From contig CM032811.1 in assembly GCA_019155185.1 (NCBI GenBank), positions 11,800,075 through 11,864,074 on the forward strand: DNA of 64,000 nucleotides, written 5' to 3'. The translations under genes and the position numbers were made by a program. Below the pieces are notes generated by a model. It did no database searches and was not told where the DNA came from. It saw nothing but the letters and a program-made list of their open reading frames with translations. Origin of the DNA: Beaufortia kweichowensis (taxonomy: Eukaryota; Chordata; Actinopteri; Cypriniformes; Gastromyzontidae). This document shows, piece by piece, positions 38,097-50,571 of this stretch. Positions within the stretch are counted from its first letter, which is position 1; each line of letters starts with the position of its first letter.

Positions 38097-38128
38097 GCTT
38101 TGGGTATAAGCGTCTGCCAAATGTAAAC
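38097..38128 (+). repeat. Teleost SINE/LINE-tail fragment
   Basis: Core GCTTTGGGTATAAGCGTCTG followed by CCAAATGTAAA, the same family as 33280-33318. Confidence 0.7.
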
Positions 38129-40280
38129 ATCTGTTTAAAAACACTGCTTAAGAGAAAAAGAAAATGTATTTCTTTTCAAATTACAAGCAAACATGTTTCT
38201 AATTGCTTTGGGAGGAAAGTGTCTCCCTGGAACAGTATAACAGTACTTTCTCTAATACAGTCTTTCAAGTTTTTTTCAAGTTGTAATTATTATACAATTC
38301 TGAAGAAAGAATTGTGTTTCAGGCCCTTGAGCTACACACCAATCCCTTCTGTGCCTATTACTGTAATACGTTTATTTTGATAATCTCATAACCTTCAGTG
38401 TGGTTTGCTTTGTAAAACCACATCCTACTTCAAGTTTTTGTAACTCGGGAGGTAAAATACTTTTTGCTTATTGTTGAAAAGATTCAGGCCTGAACTTGAT
38501 CCGATTCAGTAGAATAAAAGAGAGTGAACAATAAAAATCTGTCATTCAACTATCTTATAAAACAATGAGCACCACAACCATTTATATAATGAAATAAAAC
38601 AGAAAGCATCAAAATGTAAAAAACAAACAGGATTATTATTCTCCATAGAAATGCACTGTAGACCATTTCAGAAACAATCAACTTTCTGAATACGCTGCTA
38701 TGTATTTTTGACACATTTTAGTAACATTATTGACCTTATGACAGTTAATTAGTGTTTTGTGCATATAGGAAATGAAAAAAACTTTAATACTTAAAATGAA
38801 CCAAACGCTTAAGGACTTTATCTCAAGATAATTTATCAAAACCATTTGTATTGTGATAACAGAGCATGATCTGTAGTTACATAATCAAGTTTGTCCTCCT
38901 GCCAAGACATGCAACCCAATAAATATACCATGCATCTTCTGCAGATGTTCCTTCTCACTTTGATGGGTTTGATGTTTTGGTTTGTTTTTTCCGTTATGAA
39001 CAAGAGGCAAGTGATTTGAGGTGGCTAACATGAACCAAGTCAAAACGGATCTTAGTTAAACTTGGTGTGCTACGTTTTTACACGTTATCCAAAGGTATAT
39101 TAAAGTAAACCTCATGGGGAACATTGAGCAAACAAAATACATCAAAGATGCACAGCTGCACAACTCCCTCAGCCAATCGCTGTCCCATGAAAGACTTCGG
39201 ATCTGAGACTGAGAGAAACAGCTGTCATGAGAGATTGTGCTCATATCCATCACATGCCGGAGAATACAAACACTGCCAGTAAAGGACATATTTTGTGATG
39301 ACACTAACACATTTAGTGTCCAAAGATCTTCACCACAGCTTCCAGAAGTACATTTATGGAAAGCAATTGTTCCAGTTCTTCCAGTGTAGCATTATATCAA
39401 ACTCTGTCGATCAGATTAAGTCGAAGTGTTACACTTGAGAACCAGATTAGCCGGTTCTAAATCATAAACCAGTAAATCTGGTTTACAGATCAGACTGAAC
39501 CATTCAGTTTAATAATTCAATTTGACCCAAATTTGAAGGGAATGAGTAATATAATAATTTTTCAAAATTTTATTTTGTGTTGTGCAGCAACAAAAGCACA
39601 CAAGTTTAAAATGACATGATGGTAATTTAAATGAACGTACCTGCAGTTTATGAGCTTTTTTTTAGTTTGTACAGGATCATTTTCTCCAACACTAAATCAA
39701 AATGTCATTTAAATCATCACTTAGTTTCCATTCATTTCTAACAAGTTACAGGATATACAACATGACATTAAATGATTTACTTTTCGCGTGTATAGTTTTC
39801 CATTCTGGTCCTGAAGGGTCCAAAGCTCTTGGAATATTGCAACAGTTACATGGATAGTCCCATCTAAATCTGAAATCTACAAGCTACAGAATTATGGACA
39901 TGGAATTTTGAAGTACCTTCCAAGAAACATCAACTCCATTTATTTTACATTTGTAATAAACACAGAATGTGGAAGTATATGGGTAGTTGACAAATAAATA
40001 TGTGACTGTAATGTGTGATGTGGCAAAAATGTAAAAAAACACTACAAAATATAGATTTATCTTAATTGCTGAAGTTACAAATAGGATGAGAAAGATTTAC
40101 CTTAATTGTCATTTATTTTCTACATTTTTTGTATGTCACACCATAGAACATAGACATTTGTAAATCACCCTTATATAAAAGTAAAATCTCATTTGTGTTA
40201 ACTGATATTTGTTTGCTTTTTAGCCTAAAAGCAATAATAATTATTTTATATATAATCATAATATATTATTAAAATATATT

Positions 40281-40281
<1 letters not shown>

Positions 40282-40336
<55 letters not shown>
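40282..40336. repeat. (AAT)n microsatellite
   Basis: About 55 bp of AAT trinucleotide repeat in the postn-spart spacer. Confidence 0.97.
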
Positions 40337-40337
<1 letters not shown>

Positions 40338-42985
40338 GTTAGACACAGTGGTATATGAATGATATCTGAATTATTGCCATGACTAAAAGGAAGATAGCAC
40401 ATGAGATTTATGGTAAAGATAATGTATTTTCCAGCAATGCAATATCAGCTCAAGTTGGTCAGAAAAACAGATTTGCAGGCTATAAGGAGCTGTATCTGTT
40501 TTTTCATGATGTGAATTTAGCAGAAATATCATAGTCTTACCCTGTATGTACATATAACTGACATTGCACAGAAACTAAGAACATTTCCCCTCATTAACTG
40601 AGGTTTAGTAACCATTTCTCCACATTAAACTTGCATGGAAACATGCAACAAAGACAAACTGCAGACAGTTACAAGAAAGAGTAAAGTATGGAATGATATT
40701 TAATAAGCTTGTTTTATGTCTTTGCTTAAGCTTTCAGTAAGTGCTGTGTAATATTACAGCGTCCTGCTGCAGCGACAGCTTGTAGTAAGTTGGGCTTTAC
40801 ACATTGCAGATTTCAGCCTTCTGTCAATAAACGCCTGCTGTGAAATTCTTCTTAAACACATTAAGTTCATGGTGTCACATTGTGATGTAAAAGTCTAGCT
40901 GTAAAATTGGAGAACGGTACCACACACATGGTTTGTATAAAAAACACATTTCTAGTGTTCACAATGTTTCCTCCACATGACTATTTGTCACTAATTGACA
41001 GACATAAAAAATTATTATTCTTTGGTAATATTCTCCTCTAAAAAAACAATGGATGATAATTTAGGATCATGTATAACAGTATATGTTAGAATACACTGAA
41101 TAGAAATGCAGATGAAGACTTTTATTTTGTAAGACATGCCAAAAACATATTATGTTGCCAGTATGATCACAAACAAAACAGAATTTAAATACGCTTTGCT
41201 GTGTGCATTTTGTTGAAAGATTAGACAACAACGTCACCTTCCAGATGCAACATGGTATTAGTGAAACAATATTAAAACCATACGACGTATTATAGTGCTA
41301 AATTCTTGGAAGAAAATAGTTTGATGAGTTCCTGATGGATTTTTGCCATTATATTACATAAGTCACAGTATGATTTATATCTGTTAGTAGAAACCATCAG
41401 GTATCAATTACAAGTCGCATATTTTGTTTATTTATTTGTTTGCTATAAATTTTTTATTTAAAGGAATTCAGACTGGCAGATCAGTGGAAACTGCTTTGAA
41501 ATAAAAACATCTTAATTTTGCCTTTAATTAAAGCATCATGTTTTGAACTGACTTCAGAGTCCATATATTTACATCAAATTAATTCCAGACAAAGATAAAC
41601 TTTTACAATGTCTGCCCACCCCATTTAGTTTTATTCTGGGCATTTTTTCTTTGGATGTTTTTTTTATATTTTTAAACTGTATGGTTCAAAGGAAGCGATT
41701 TCTTACAGCCCTTATGCAGAAGATTTCCACACAAATCACCCTAAAAAGTCACACTAGAATAAATGTAGGCTTTTAATAGTTCACTACATACGCAGACCTC
41801 TGCATCACTTGATGATTGCAATATTTCATAAATCAATCATTTGCTTTATCTGGGAATTATTTATTTGATATGTAACTTTGTCTGAACAGATCGGTTCACT
41901 AAATTGATTCAGACTTTCCAATGAAGACGCAACAAACTGTTTTGAAAAATACAGATAAATCTATCATTTTTGTTAGTAGCTTGTTAAAGCTGGAAAAAGT
42001 GAATGAAGCACCACTAAACACTCACTAAACACATTCACAAAGACACTGATTGTATGCGGTGAAGGATGGAGACTGTCAGAAAGAGAGCAGATGTCACAGA
42101 CACTTGGCCTTGTCTGCCAAACGCTTGTCCCTCTCATTTTTCAGGATCGTGTGCATATGTTAAGGGAGTAAAGTAGAAGGATCCCCCACAGGTCAGCTAC
42201 TGGGAAAGAACTTCTTTTCCCAAACCCTAATGACTTTTCCACGTGTCAGTATGATGAATTAATCCTTAGCCTTGTAGTGTTTGTTTTTATGCAGGACAAT
42301 ATCCAGATGCTGATGAATATCACCTCATAGATAACGTTGACATAATACATAAAGTGTAACACTGCCAGTTGAAACAAATCTTTATAAATGTTATTAAAAA
42401 TAATTACTGTACATTTGTGGTCATGTTAATTGGTCTTACATGACAGAACTGGTATTTCAGAGCTTACATTTTAATTACCATGATGAATTTAATTCACGCA
42501 ATTGTCTTGTAACAACACTGATCTTTGTCCATGACACTATTTCAAACTGTTTACGGATATTTAGCGGATTTCTCAATTTTGTAATTTGAAAAAATTTATC
42601 TGGTTATATTTTATAAAAGTTTAAAAAATGCAGAATGCTGCATTACAGACATTGAAACAAAATGTTACAACACTGCTCGGTCTCGCTTACCCCACATCTG
42701 CATATTGCGTAACTTTAAAAAACACAGACGCAGTGACATGAAAAAACAAAAACTGCAGGCTGCAGTGTTTTGACATTTGATAAAGACTGTTTTTGCATTA
42801 TGTCAAATCAGCAATGTCATTTTTTGACATGGCAACACACAACCCAGAGGTTAGAAAAATAGTTTTGGAAGCCATATTTTGGTTTTAAGTCATTCTTGAT
42901 ACAGCATATCTAATTATTGTCTGAGACCCAGTTGCAATTCTTGATATTTTGTGCAGACACAATTTATGTATGAAGTCTCTAGTGG

Positions 42986-43040
42986 TACATTTACATGTAT
43001 TCAGTTAGCAGATGGTTTTATTTAAAGTGACTTACAAATG
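42986..43040 (-). repeat. Teleost SINE/LINE-tail fragment, inverted
   Basis: On the minus strand this reads TAAGTCACTTTAAATAAAAC then CATCTGCTAACTGAATAC, a degraded inverted copy of the tail seen at 33280. Confidence 0.65.
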
Positions 43041-44460
43041 AAAGAGCATTCAACATTTACTTTTAAAAGTTACCCAAAGCCCAATTCAAGTGTTTGCTCA
43101 ATGCAATTTGTTTTTGTAATTTTACAACCCAGTTTTGGCTGTACTTGTGGCTGCCTTTCAGATTTCACTGAAAACCCATTTTAAACAACTCAGAAGCAAT
43201 TAAACTCTATGATTATTGTTCTTTTAAACAGCTCTTCGTGAACTCCTCCTCCTGCCATGTGGTTAAGTATTGTGAGAAGAGTTAGGGAAAAGTTAGCCAC
43301 GTAGATGGGGTTCCCTGTGTTGCCTGAAGCCAGATTTCCACTCCAGCATGTGTCTTGAGAGGGAGAGCCAGCTGACTGACACAAACACAACCCTGTTCCA
43401 GCTCTTTGTCCCTGCACTTATGAACTGCTTATTATATAACACACTTGGTATTTATATTTGTATATATATTTAAAAATTATGGATGAAATGATTAGGATAT
43501 AAATAAGCTAAATAAATGCTTAACATAAATTTACAAAATGAAATTATTTAAAAATTTATGAATTTTTGGAATGGAACACAAAGGAGAGGAGGCTGTTGAT
43601 CTCCAAAAAGAACCATAAAATTGGTCCATATGACTTGAAGAACTTTTCTCCATTCATTTTTCCCCAGTAAGGGAAAAAGAAAATTGCCAAAACAGATGTG
43701 AAGTTTAACTTTCACAGTAAGGTACATGCCTGTGAAAGTATGAAATCATTTTGAACCACAACAGTCAAAATGAGATCAAATTGTTTTACCCGAAATTTGA
43801 TAGTGGGATTATTCTGAAATCTATTACATGAATTAAAGGAAATGTGTGAGTAATTGATAATGTACATACTGGGTTAGAGGTTCAAATTCGGTCTAAAGCT
43901 GGGATGCCATTTCTGTCTGTGCTTTGTGTATTTTTCCAAATGCATGTTGTTTAACATCAAAAATAAGTGGGTAATATTTTGTTAATATTTAAACATATGC
44001 ATGTCATTGACCAAACTGTGCGATCTTTTCTACAAAGGTGTGCAACAAAGATCTTTGTTTTCCAGCCTGAGGCGTTTGTGCTAGCGTGATTCATTTGAAT
44101 ATAAAGCTAAAGGAATTCTATATCTGAGCCAAAAGCACACATTCATTTTGTTCAGGCTATATGCCAGGGATCTGTTACAGTCTGTGTTGAAGAAAATGTT
44201 GGCACATGTTTAGAACAAGCTTACATTGGCCCAGTTCAAACAGATTCAATGGCACAAGAGTCTATTCTTTTTAGCCATGAAGCAAATTTCATACATAAGA
44301 CAAATGTTGTCTTTAACCAGTTCAAATGAAATAATTGAATAGTTTGTAATGTCTAACAAGACTAATGTAAAGTATACCATTGTTTAGAGTAAGATTATCA
44401 GTATAATATTCTGATTGAAAAATTTATATGAACAGTTTTTTAGTATTTGGTGTAGTCTAT

Positions 44461-44572
44461 ATGAGCTTGGGTATATATGTACAAGTTTGTGTAAATCTCA
44501 TATGTGCAAAAGATTTATTATCTTTTGCACATATGTCATATAAAATAGATTTACAGAATGGAGCTCATAATC
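44461..44572. repeat. Long imperfect palindrome (hairpin)
   Basis: A perfect 16-bp inverted repeat (44499-44514 and 44520-44535, CATATGTGCAAAAGAT) encloses a 5-base loop. It extends outward with GTAAATCT (44491-44498) pairing AGATTTAC (44547-44554) after an 11-base bulge, and with ATGAGCT near 44461 pairing its complement near 44566. This could be a foldback or MITE relic or a small-RNA hairpin. Confidence 0.8.
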
Positions 44573-44757
44573 CGTGTGATTGATTGACGAATGATAAGCA
44601 TTCATTTCATTATATTTTTTTCTGTAAATTGCCTAGTTCTAACTGCACAGATCCAAAAATCTGCACCTGATTTGTGACGTTTTTGACAGGTTATTAAAAA
44701 TGATTTTCTATGACAACATACCCCACAGTAATGTTTTAAAAGTCTCTGCTTTAATTC

Positions 44758-44897
44758 AAAGGAATAGTTTGACCTAAAAATTTCCTGGCTGTTTCTTCCA
44801 TGTAATGGCAGTAAATGGGAACTGGGACTGTAAAACGTTTTTAAAGTGTAATTTATGGGTGAAAGGTTTTTCATTTGAGGGTAAACTTCCCCTTTAA
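44758..44897. mobile_element. Short MITE-like element
   Basis: The left end AAAGGAATAGTTTGACCTAA and the right end (minus strand CTTAAAGGGGAAGTTTACCC) are imperfect inverted copies, enclosing about 140 bp without coding capacity. This type of AAAGGAATAGTT terminus is common in cyprinid non-autonomous elements. Confidence 0.65.
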
Positions 44898-45238
44898 GCT
44901 CCTCTGCTCTCCTGAATGTATTGTGGTATGTCAGCTGTTTATACACAGATGATGTTCAGATTAGCGGTAACTCAACCTCGTGTTTAAATTGAAGCTGGAA
45001 AGGATGTATATATATTTTACAATTCGTGCAGTTGAACATTTGCTCTCATCGATGAATAATTGAGGAAAGGAGTCAACAGGCTTGTTTAAAACATCCACAT
45101 TTGTACAGTACAGTATTTATAACTTCAAAATCAAATCATTCAGCACAAGATATGACTCCCTGTCTTTTTGTTAAAACAACATTTTCACAATGTGGAATGA
45201 TGACATAGATACCCAAAACGTGTGTATACTGTACAGTA

Positions 45239-45254
45239 TGTGTGTGTGTGTGTG
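45239..45254. repeat. (TG)n microsatellite
   Basis: Short TG dinucleotide run of about 16 bp. Confidence 0.85.
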
Positions 45255-48200
45255 CATGAAGTATGTCTGGACAGAATTAGTCAGGCCTTGGTGGTGGTTT
45301 GTGTACCATCTGTTACCCTTAATAATAATAATCTATGTGGTTGAGGAAAATCAGTCTTACTTATCTAGAAGCATTACCTTCAAACAAACTCTTGACTCAA
45401 CACGATGATCCTAGTCCTTTACGTCTGCTCCTAAAGTCACAATCCAGCAGGTTCCATGTAAACTGGCCCACAGCAAACAGACCCAGGAGAAATCTTGCAT
45501 GAGGAATAGATAATGGCTGGCTCTGGAGAGGTATTATGTTAATTAAAAGGAACAGGTCTTTGAAGGCCACATCACATGTGCTACAGTTTAACAGTACAAT
45601 CCAGATCAAATTTCACAAGAGAAATCATTTTAGGTTTTTGACAGTCCCAGCTGGAACAGAGGACAGTTGGACGCCAGAAGGTTTGTTAAACATGATGTGC
45701 CCCTTTTGAGGGACCCTTATGCGAGCTTTTGTCGAGTTCTCCGGGTAGTCCTGGAAATCTGGTTAGAAAAGATTTCTTTAAATAAACTTTAAATGTCAGC
45801 TTAATTCTGAACACATCCAAACTTACTTTACTTTACTTTTTTTTTTGTCTCTGTCATCATTTACCTTTCCAAAGTGTGTTTAAGAGACACCCTATGTTTG
45901 ATTGGTATTTCTGCAAAATTAAACTTATGAGCTTGATATTGCTAATGTCAAGCTTAGTTGAGCTACAGGAATTTAGAAAAATATTAAGATTATTATTGAT
46001 AATAATTATCAGTTTGTATAAATACTAATAAATTTAAACTAAAGCAACTAATAAAGTTGCTTACATATTCTGATATCCTAATCACACTTTTCTATTCAGC
46101 TTTTTATATTGTATATTGTCTTATATTACATCCTGTATAACATGCAATGTTCATTGTGCTGTATATTGTATGGCATGCAACTTCATTGTATTGCGGGTCT
46201 ACAGTCAATTTGAATCTATCTATCTGTCTTTTAAATATATCAATAAAAGAGCCAAAAAGGACCACATGACAATTTGTTTCAATTTCACTTGAATAGCTTT
46301 TTGCATCTTCCCAAACTTAACACATACACAAAATTGGTGCGGATAAACAGAAGAAAATAAATTCAGTGTGAAAAGAAATCTACACCCTCTTAGATATCCA
46401 GTAAAAACATGCAGAGATCCATAACAAATCTACATGTGTATTTACTAAAAGGAAATTGTGAGAAATGGCAGAAAAACAGGGTCAACAGCAATGACCCCGC
46501 ACGCAATTGTGTATAGCTCTAGGGTGCACTAGTGTTGAAAAACTCCCTTGGATCTCCTCCGCACAAGTTTTTTCTTATCAGACCATCTCTTCCAGCCGTT
46601 TAAGTGATTTTATCGCACACACTCCACCCCTTAATAGCACCTTTCACATAATTTAAAAATTAAAATGATCATCATTATCATACTGTGACAGGTTCTGAAG
46701 GCTATATTTCAAACACCTCACCATCCAATTACATTAAATTATCTCTATATATTATTCAGCTTGTAGAGCAGATGCTCCTGCATGCTCCATGATGCAACCA
46801 CCCTGCTGAAATACAATAGAAAAAAAACATCACAGGAATTGTAGTGGATTTAATGGTTAAAATGGGAATTATGGTAATGTGATGAGTACTGTTGGTGAGA
46901 TTTCTTCTTGTGAATGGAAACCAATAGAACACCCTTAAATACTACGGGAATAAGACATTTTCGTAATGGTAAATAATTTTGCTTTATGGAAAGCCACTGA
47001 TGACTCACACACGTCTATGAAATACTTTCTGTCGCACGTTTTTCTTTTATGAGAGTCATACCATAACAAATGGAACATCCAGTTCTTTTCCTATCCCAAT
47101 ACACCACTAAGAGTAGAAAATATATAGCCGTGTCCCGTCATTATCACATCGGCACATTTGTATGAAGAACTCTTGAAGTCTTACATACCTTGAACATGAT
47201 CTGCAGACGTTATGATTCGCAAAACGGCATGTGTGAATGTTTATAATGTTCACAAATATAACGTCATGTGTTTTGTGTTTGATTGAGCCCCTGTTGTCCA
47301 ACAGTGCCCCCTAATGACAAGTGCTGAATCACACTCTCCACACACCCTTCCAAACCAATATGGGATTAGGTTTGGTTTATTAATCAACGATAGGAAAAAG
47401 TTTGTCAGCTGTAAGAAACTAAAAAACACATCTTTTGCATTTGAGGGATCTTTTAACTTATTTTAAGTACTATTATGTGTTCATAAACTATATTCATTTT
47501 AGATTTTAAGATTAGTTTGTGCTTGCAGATTAACTGTAATCTATTCACAAATTACCCTACATTTCTACCAGACATGGTTTTAATAACAAACCACATATAT
47601 TTGTAAAGACTTGTTTTACCCATTGCTGATGTCTTAGTGTTATGTCAGTTTCCTGGATGAAGAAAAAAGTACAACATATCCATCACAGCCATAAATCAAT
47701 CCCACAGATATATTTTTTTCCCGCACAACATTCCTAATGCGGTTTGGGTCCAGGATCTAATCATTTACAGCTGCCTCTACATAATAACATTAACCTAACT
47801 GTAAATATGAATGCATTTCAAGCTCATTTTTATGTTTAAGAAAATGTCTTCTTTTAACTTTTAAACTTGGAATTACCTCATTTTCCTTTAATGCAGTGTT
47901 GGTGAGCCATGTGGTTTGCATTTGAACCCACTGTGTGTAAATCTGTGTAAATATAACATTAAACCCCAAGCAGCCGTTTTTATATAGAAGCTCAGGGGTC
48001 AAACGTGACCCATACGGGTCATGTTATCCAAGGATCATAATGTCTAGTCCTGAGTTTTGTAATAATTTAATGTTCTTCAAACAAATACAAGTGCATCAAA
48101 ACTATACCCATACAGTAAATTTAACACAGTATGATTGTTTACAGTTCCTGAACCTGGATTATTTTATGGACTTTTCTAAACACTGCTGTGACAGTATACA

Positions 48201-49539
48201 AAGATTTATTGCACAATAACCTCCACTCTCCTCAGGGGATTTTATGTGAATTCCTTTTTTATGTATAGTACATACATGCCCTGAGATATAGTGCAGCCAT
48301 ATGCTTTTGTTTAGTTTTGTCAGTTCTGTGATGTCATATTCTTAGACATACAGTATGTTTGCATATCGCATCTTTCATATGTCAATGTATTATTCATTGC
48401 TGATTGTGTGCATGCCATGTGTGTGTAAACATGCGTGTGCTTTCTCTCTCTTATGCTGTATGTTGGTTTGTCTCTGGAAAGCACATTTTGCTGTTCAGCA
48501 GGTTTCCGGATGCCGTTACTAATTATGAACTTTAGGTCTGTCTGTGTCCAAAATCTTATAGCTTGTTGATCTTTATATTTTCCTACATCTGCTTACAACA
48601 CCGGAAAAGCTTACAGATTTACATTTAACTAACTTACCGCCTGCTCCAGGTGTTTTCCAGTGTACTGTACATTCCAGTTCAAACACTGGACATGGAAAGA
48701 GTCAATCGAACAGCACACGTTTAGAGATACAGAGCCCTCTGCTGACCTGTTAGTGAAAATGTTGATGATTGGCTGTTCATATTTGTGAAATTTATTCTTC
48801 CATGTCTATTAAATTATTCAGTTACGCAAAGCAGATACCTGATACTTCAATAATCTGTTTGGGGACACTTTGGGACACTCCATAAAGATATTATACAAAA
48901 CCTGATTGCATAAGAAATCTTTCTTTCTGGATGGTTGAAATTAAGATTAAATCATAAACACACCATGAAGTGTCTGGTTATAATCAGTTCATTTAAAGAC
49001 AAATATTTGAAGCACATTTTCATGTGGCTGCTTTTTATTACATTAATTGGGGAAACATTTTCAAAACAAACATAACAGAAACCAGCTTTTACTCCTTACT
49101 TTCCATATTTTACTCCAAGCCAGCTTTTTATAGTCCATTTATACCTACAAATGGACGAGAAAGAAAAAAGAAGTGAAAACTGAAAAGTGAGTTAAATTAT
49201 AAAGATCTGACAAATGAGTTAGTATACAAAGGGATAACATCGTTAACAACAAAATGTACCGTGTGATCTATAACTATGAGACTTAAAATAAGTCTGGGCA
49301 GACTTGGATACACTTGTACAAGGTTACATTTTACCAACCACCGATGTCTGATTGCATAGTAATATCTGTGCTACATATCAATTCATTAAAGTAATTGTGA
49401 CAACATTACAAAAATAACCTTTCTTTTATTCTAAAGCTATTTAACTATATAACTATTATTTTATTCTACCTTTTAAATCCATTCAAAAGTTAAGGCTACG
49501 TCAATCGAGCAACACCAATAACCAATTAAAGAAGTCGAT

Positions 49540-49726
49540 AAGTAACACGTGATCAACCCGGAAGCGCATGCGGAGTCGACGTTCTATGAGCCCTTAGTAG
49601 TGTGAGTCACGCGTGAGTCGAGGGGCAGCTCAGCTGTCAGAAGGCTTATCTCTTGAAACAAACCGGAACACGGCGGAATACACACGTATTTAACTCCATA
49701 ATAAACTTTATTTATCTCGTCTACTG
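49540..49726 (+). promoter_or_regulatory. spart: spart promoter and non-coding first exon
   Basis: CpG-rich for this window (49555-49690), with an E-box CACGTGA, an ETS-like CCGGAAG, and no TATA box, as in housekeeping promoters. A consensus donor (CTACTG then GTGAGT) lies at 49726/49727. It would join to the acceptor ending at 50569, two bases before the spartin ATG at 50572. The transcription start is not visible. Confidence 0.7.
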
Positions 49727-50571
49727 GTGAGTTACAAAGGCAATTGTTTTGTTTAACGCTTTGAAAGTAACGGACGTAGTAACAGGAATAAAAATGAAAT
49801 ATTTGTGATATACAGTAAGCATGCTAGTCAGCGACAGTGTTATTATGTTTGGTGTCGTGGTTCGTAAAAACCTAAAAAGATTGTTTTGAAATTCACGCGC
49901 TAAACTAGCAGTACCTTTAGCTCGTATCACTCCATGATATGTGTGATGGCGTCATGCTTATAAATCCTCGTGTATTACAATCATTGTCAATGATATTTTG
50001 TGTCTTTTAGAGTAAATATTATAGGCCTGGAAGGTGTTTATGAGACCCGGATATTTAACTTGCTTTCACTTAATAAACAGAATATCTGACAAGCATTATA
50101 TTACCACCCTTGTTGAAAAAACAATACAAATTCTGCTGGTTTCCATTACAAACTCCAGTATATGCCACGAACCAACTGTTTAGCATTGAAAATCCTTTCG
50201 TTTTTGGTCTTATTGGAATTGAATGGTGTTTTTGTTGGTTCCCATTTTGCCATTTAACATCCCAGTGTTTGACACCAACAGTAGAAACCCACATACACCA
50301 TTACCATAAACCTAATGAATACAATTAACCAATACACCCTCAGTATCACAATTTATCTATACATTGTTACATAGATTCAACATCTTTGTGATATTTAATC
50401 AAAATGCCATAACTAGCTCCACCACTTACATAATTTTTAATCAGATTTTACCTTGTTTTACTCATATTCCAGCTAGGCTTCATGGTACTATATGGAAATA
50501 ATTTAGAAAAACATGGATACTTATATTTAGGTTACTCTAAATCACAGTGTTCTCGACTTCTCATTTCAGGC

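Larger units (their letters stand above)
35525..49540. other. 14-kb spacer between postn and spart, no gene recognised
   Basis: AT-rich sequence in which no frame on either strand shows a recognisable protein family or an exon with sound splice sites. It holds several interspersed-repeat fragments (listed separately), an AAT microsatellite, and a long hairpin near 44.5 kb. In mammals the corresponding interval carries several genes (such as SMAD9, ALG5, EXOSC8 and CCNA1), none of which I recognise here. Confidence 0.7.

Noticed and set aside
39056..39310. 84-codon minus-strand frame in the spacer, considered as a lost mammalian neighbour gene
   Set aside because: No family motif, no splice sites and ordinary base composition.
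50482..50571. Thirty extra codons upstream of the spartin start
   Set aside because: They lie before a good splice acceptor (TTCTCATTTCAG) and do not resemble spartin; treated as intron.
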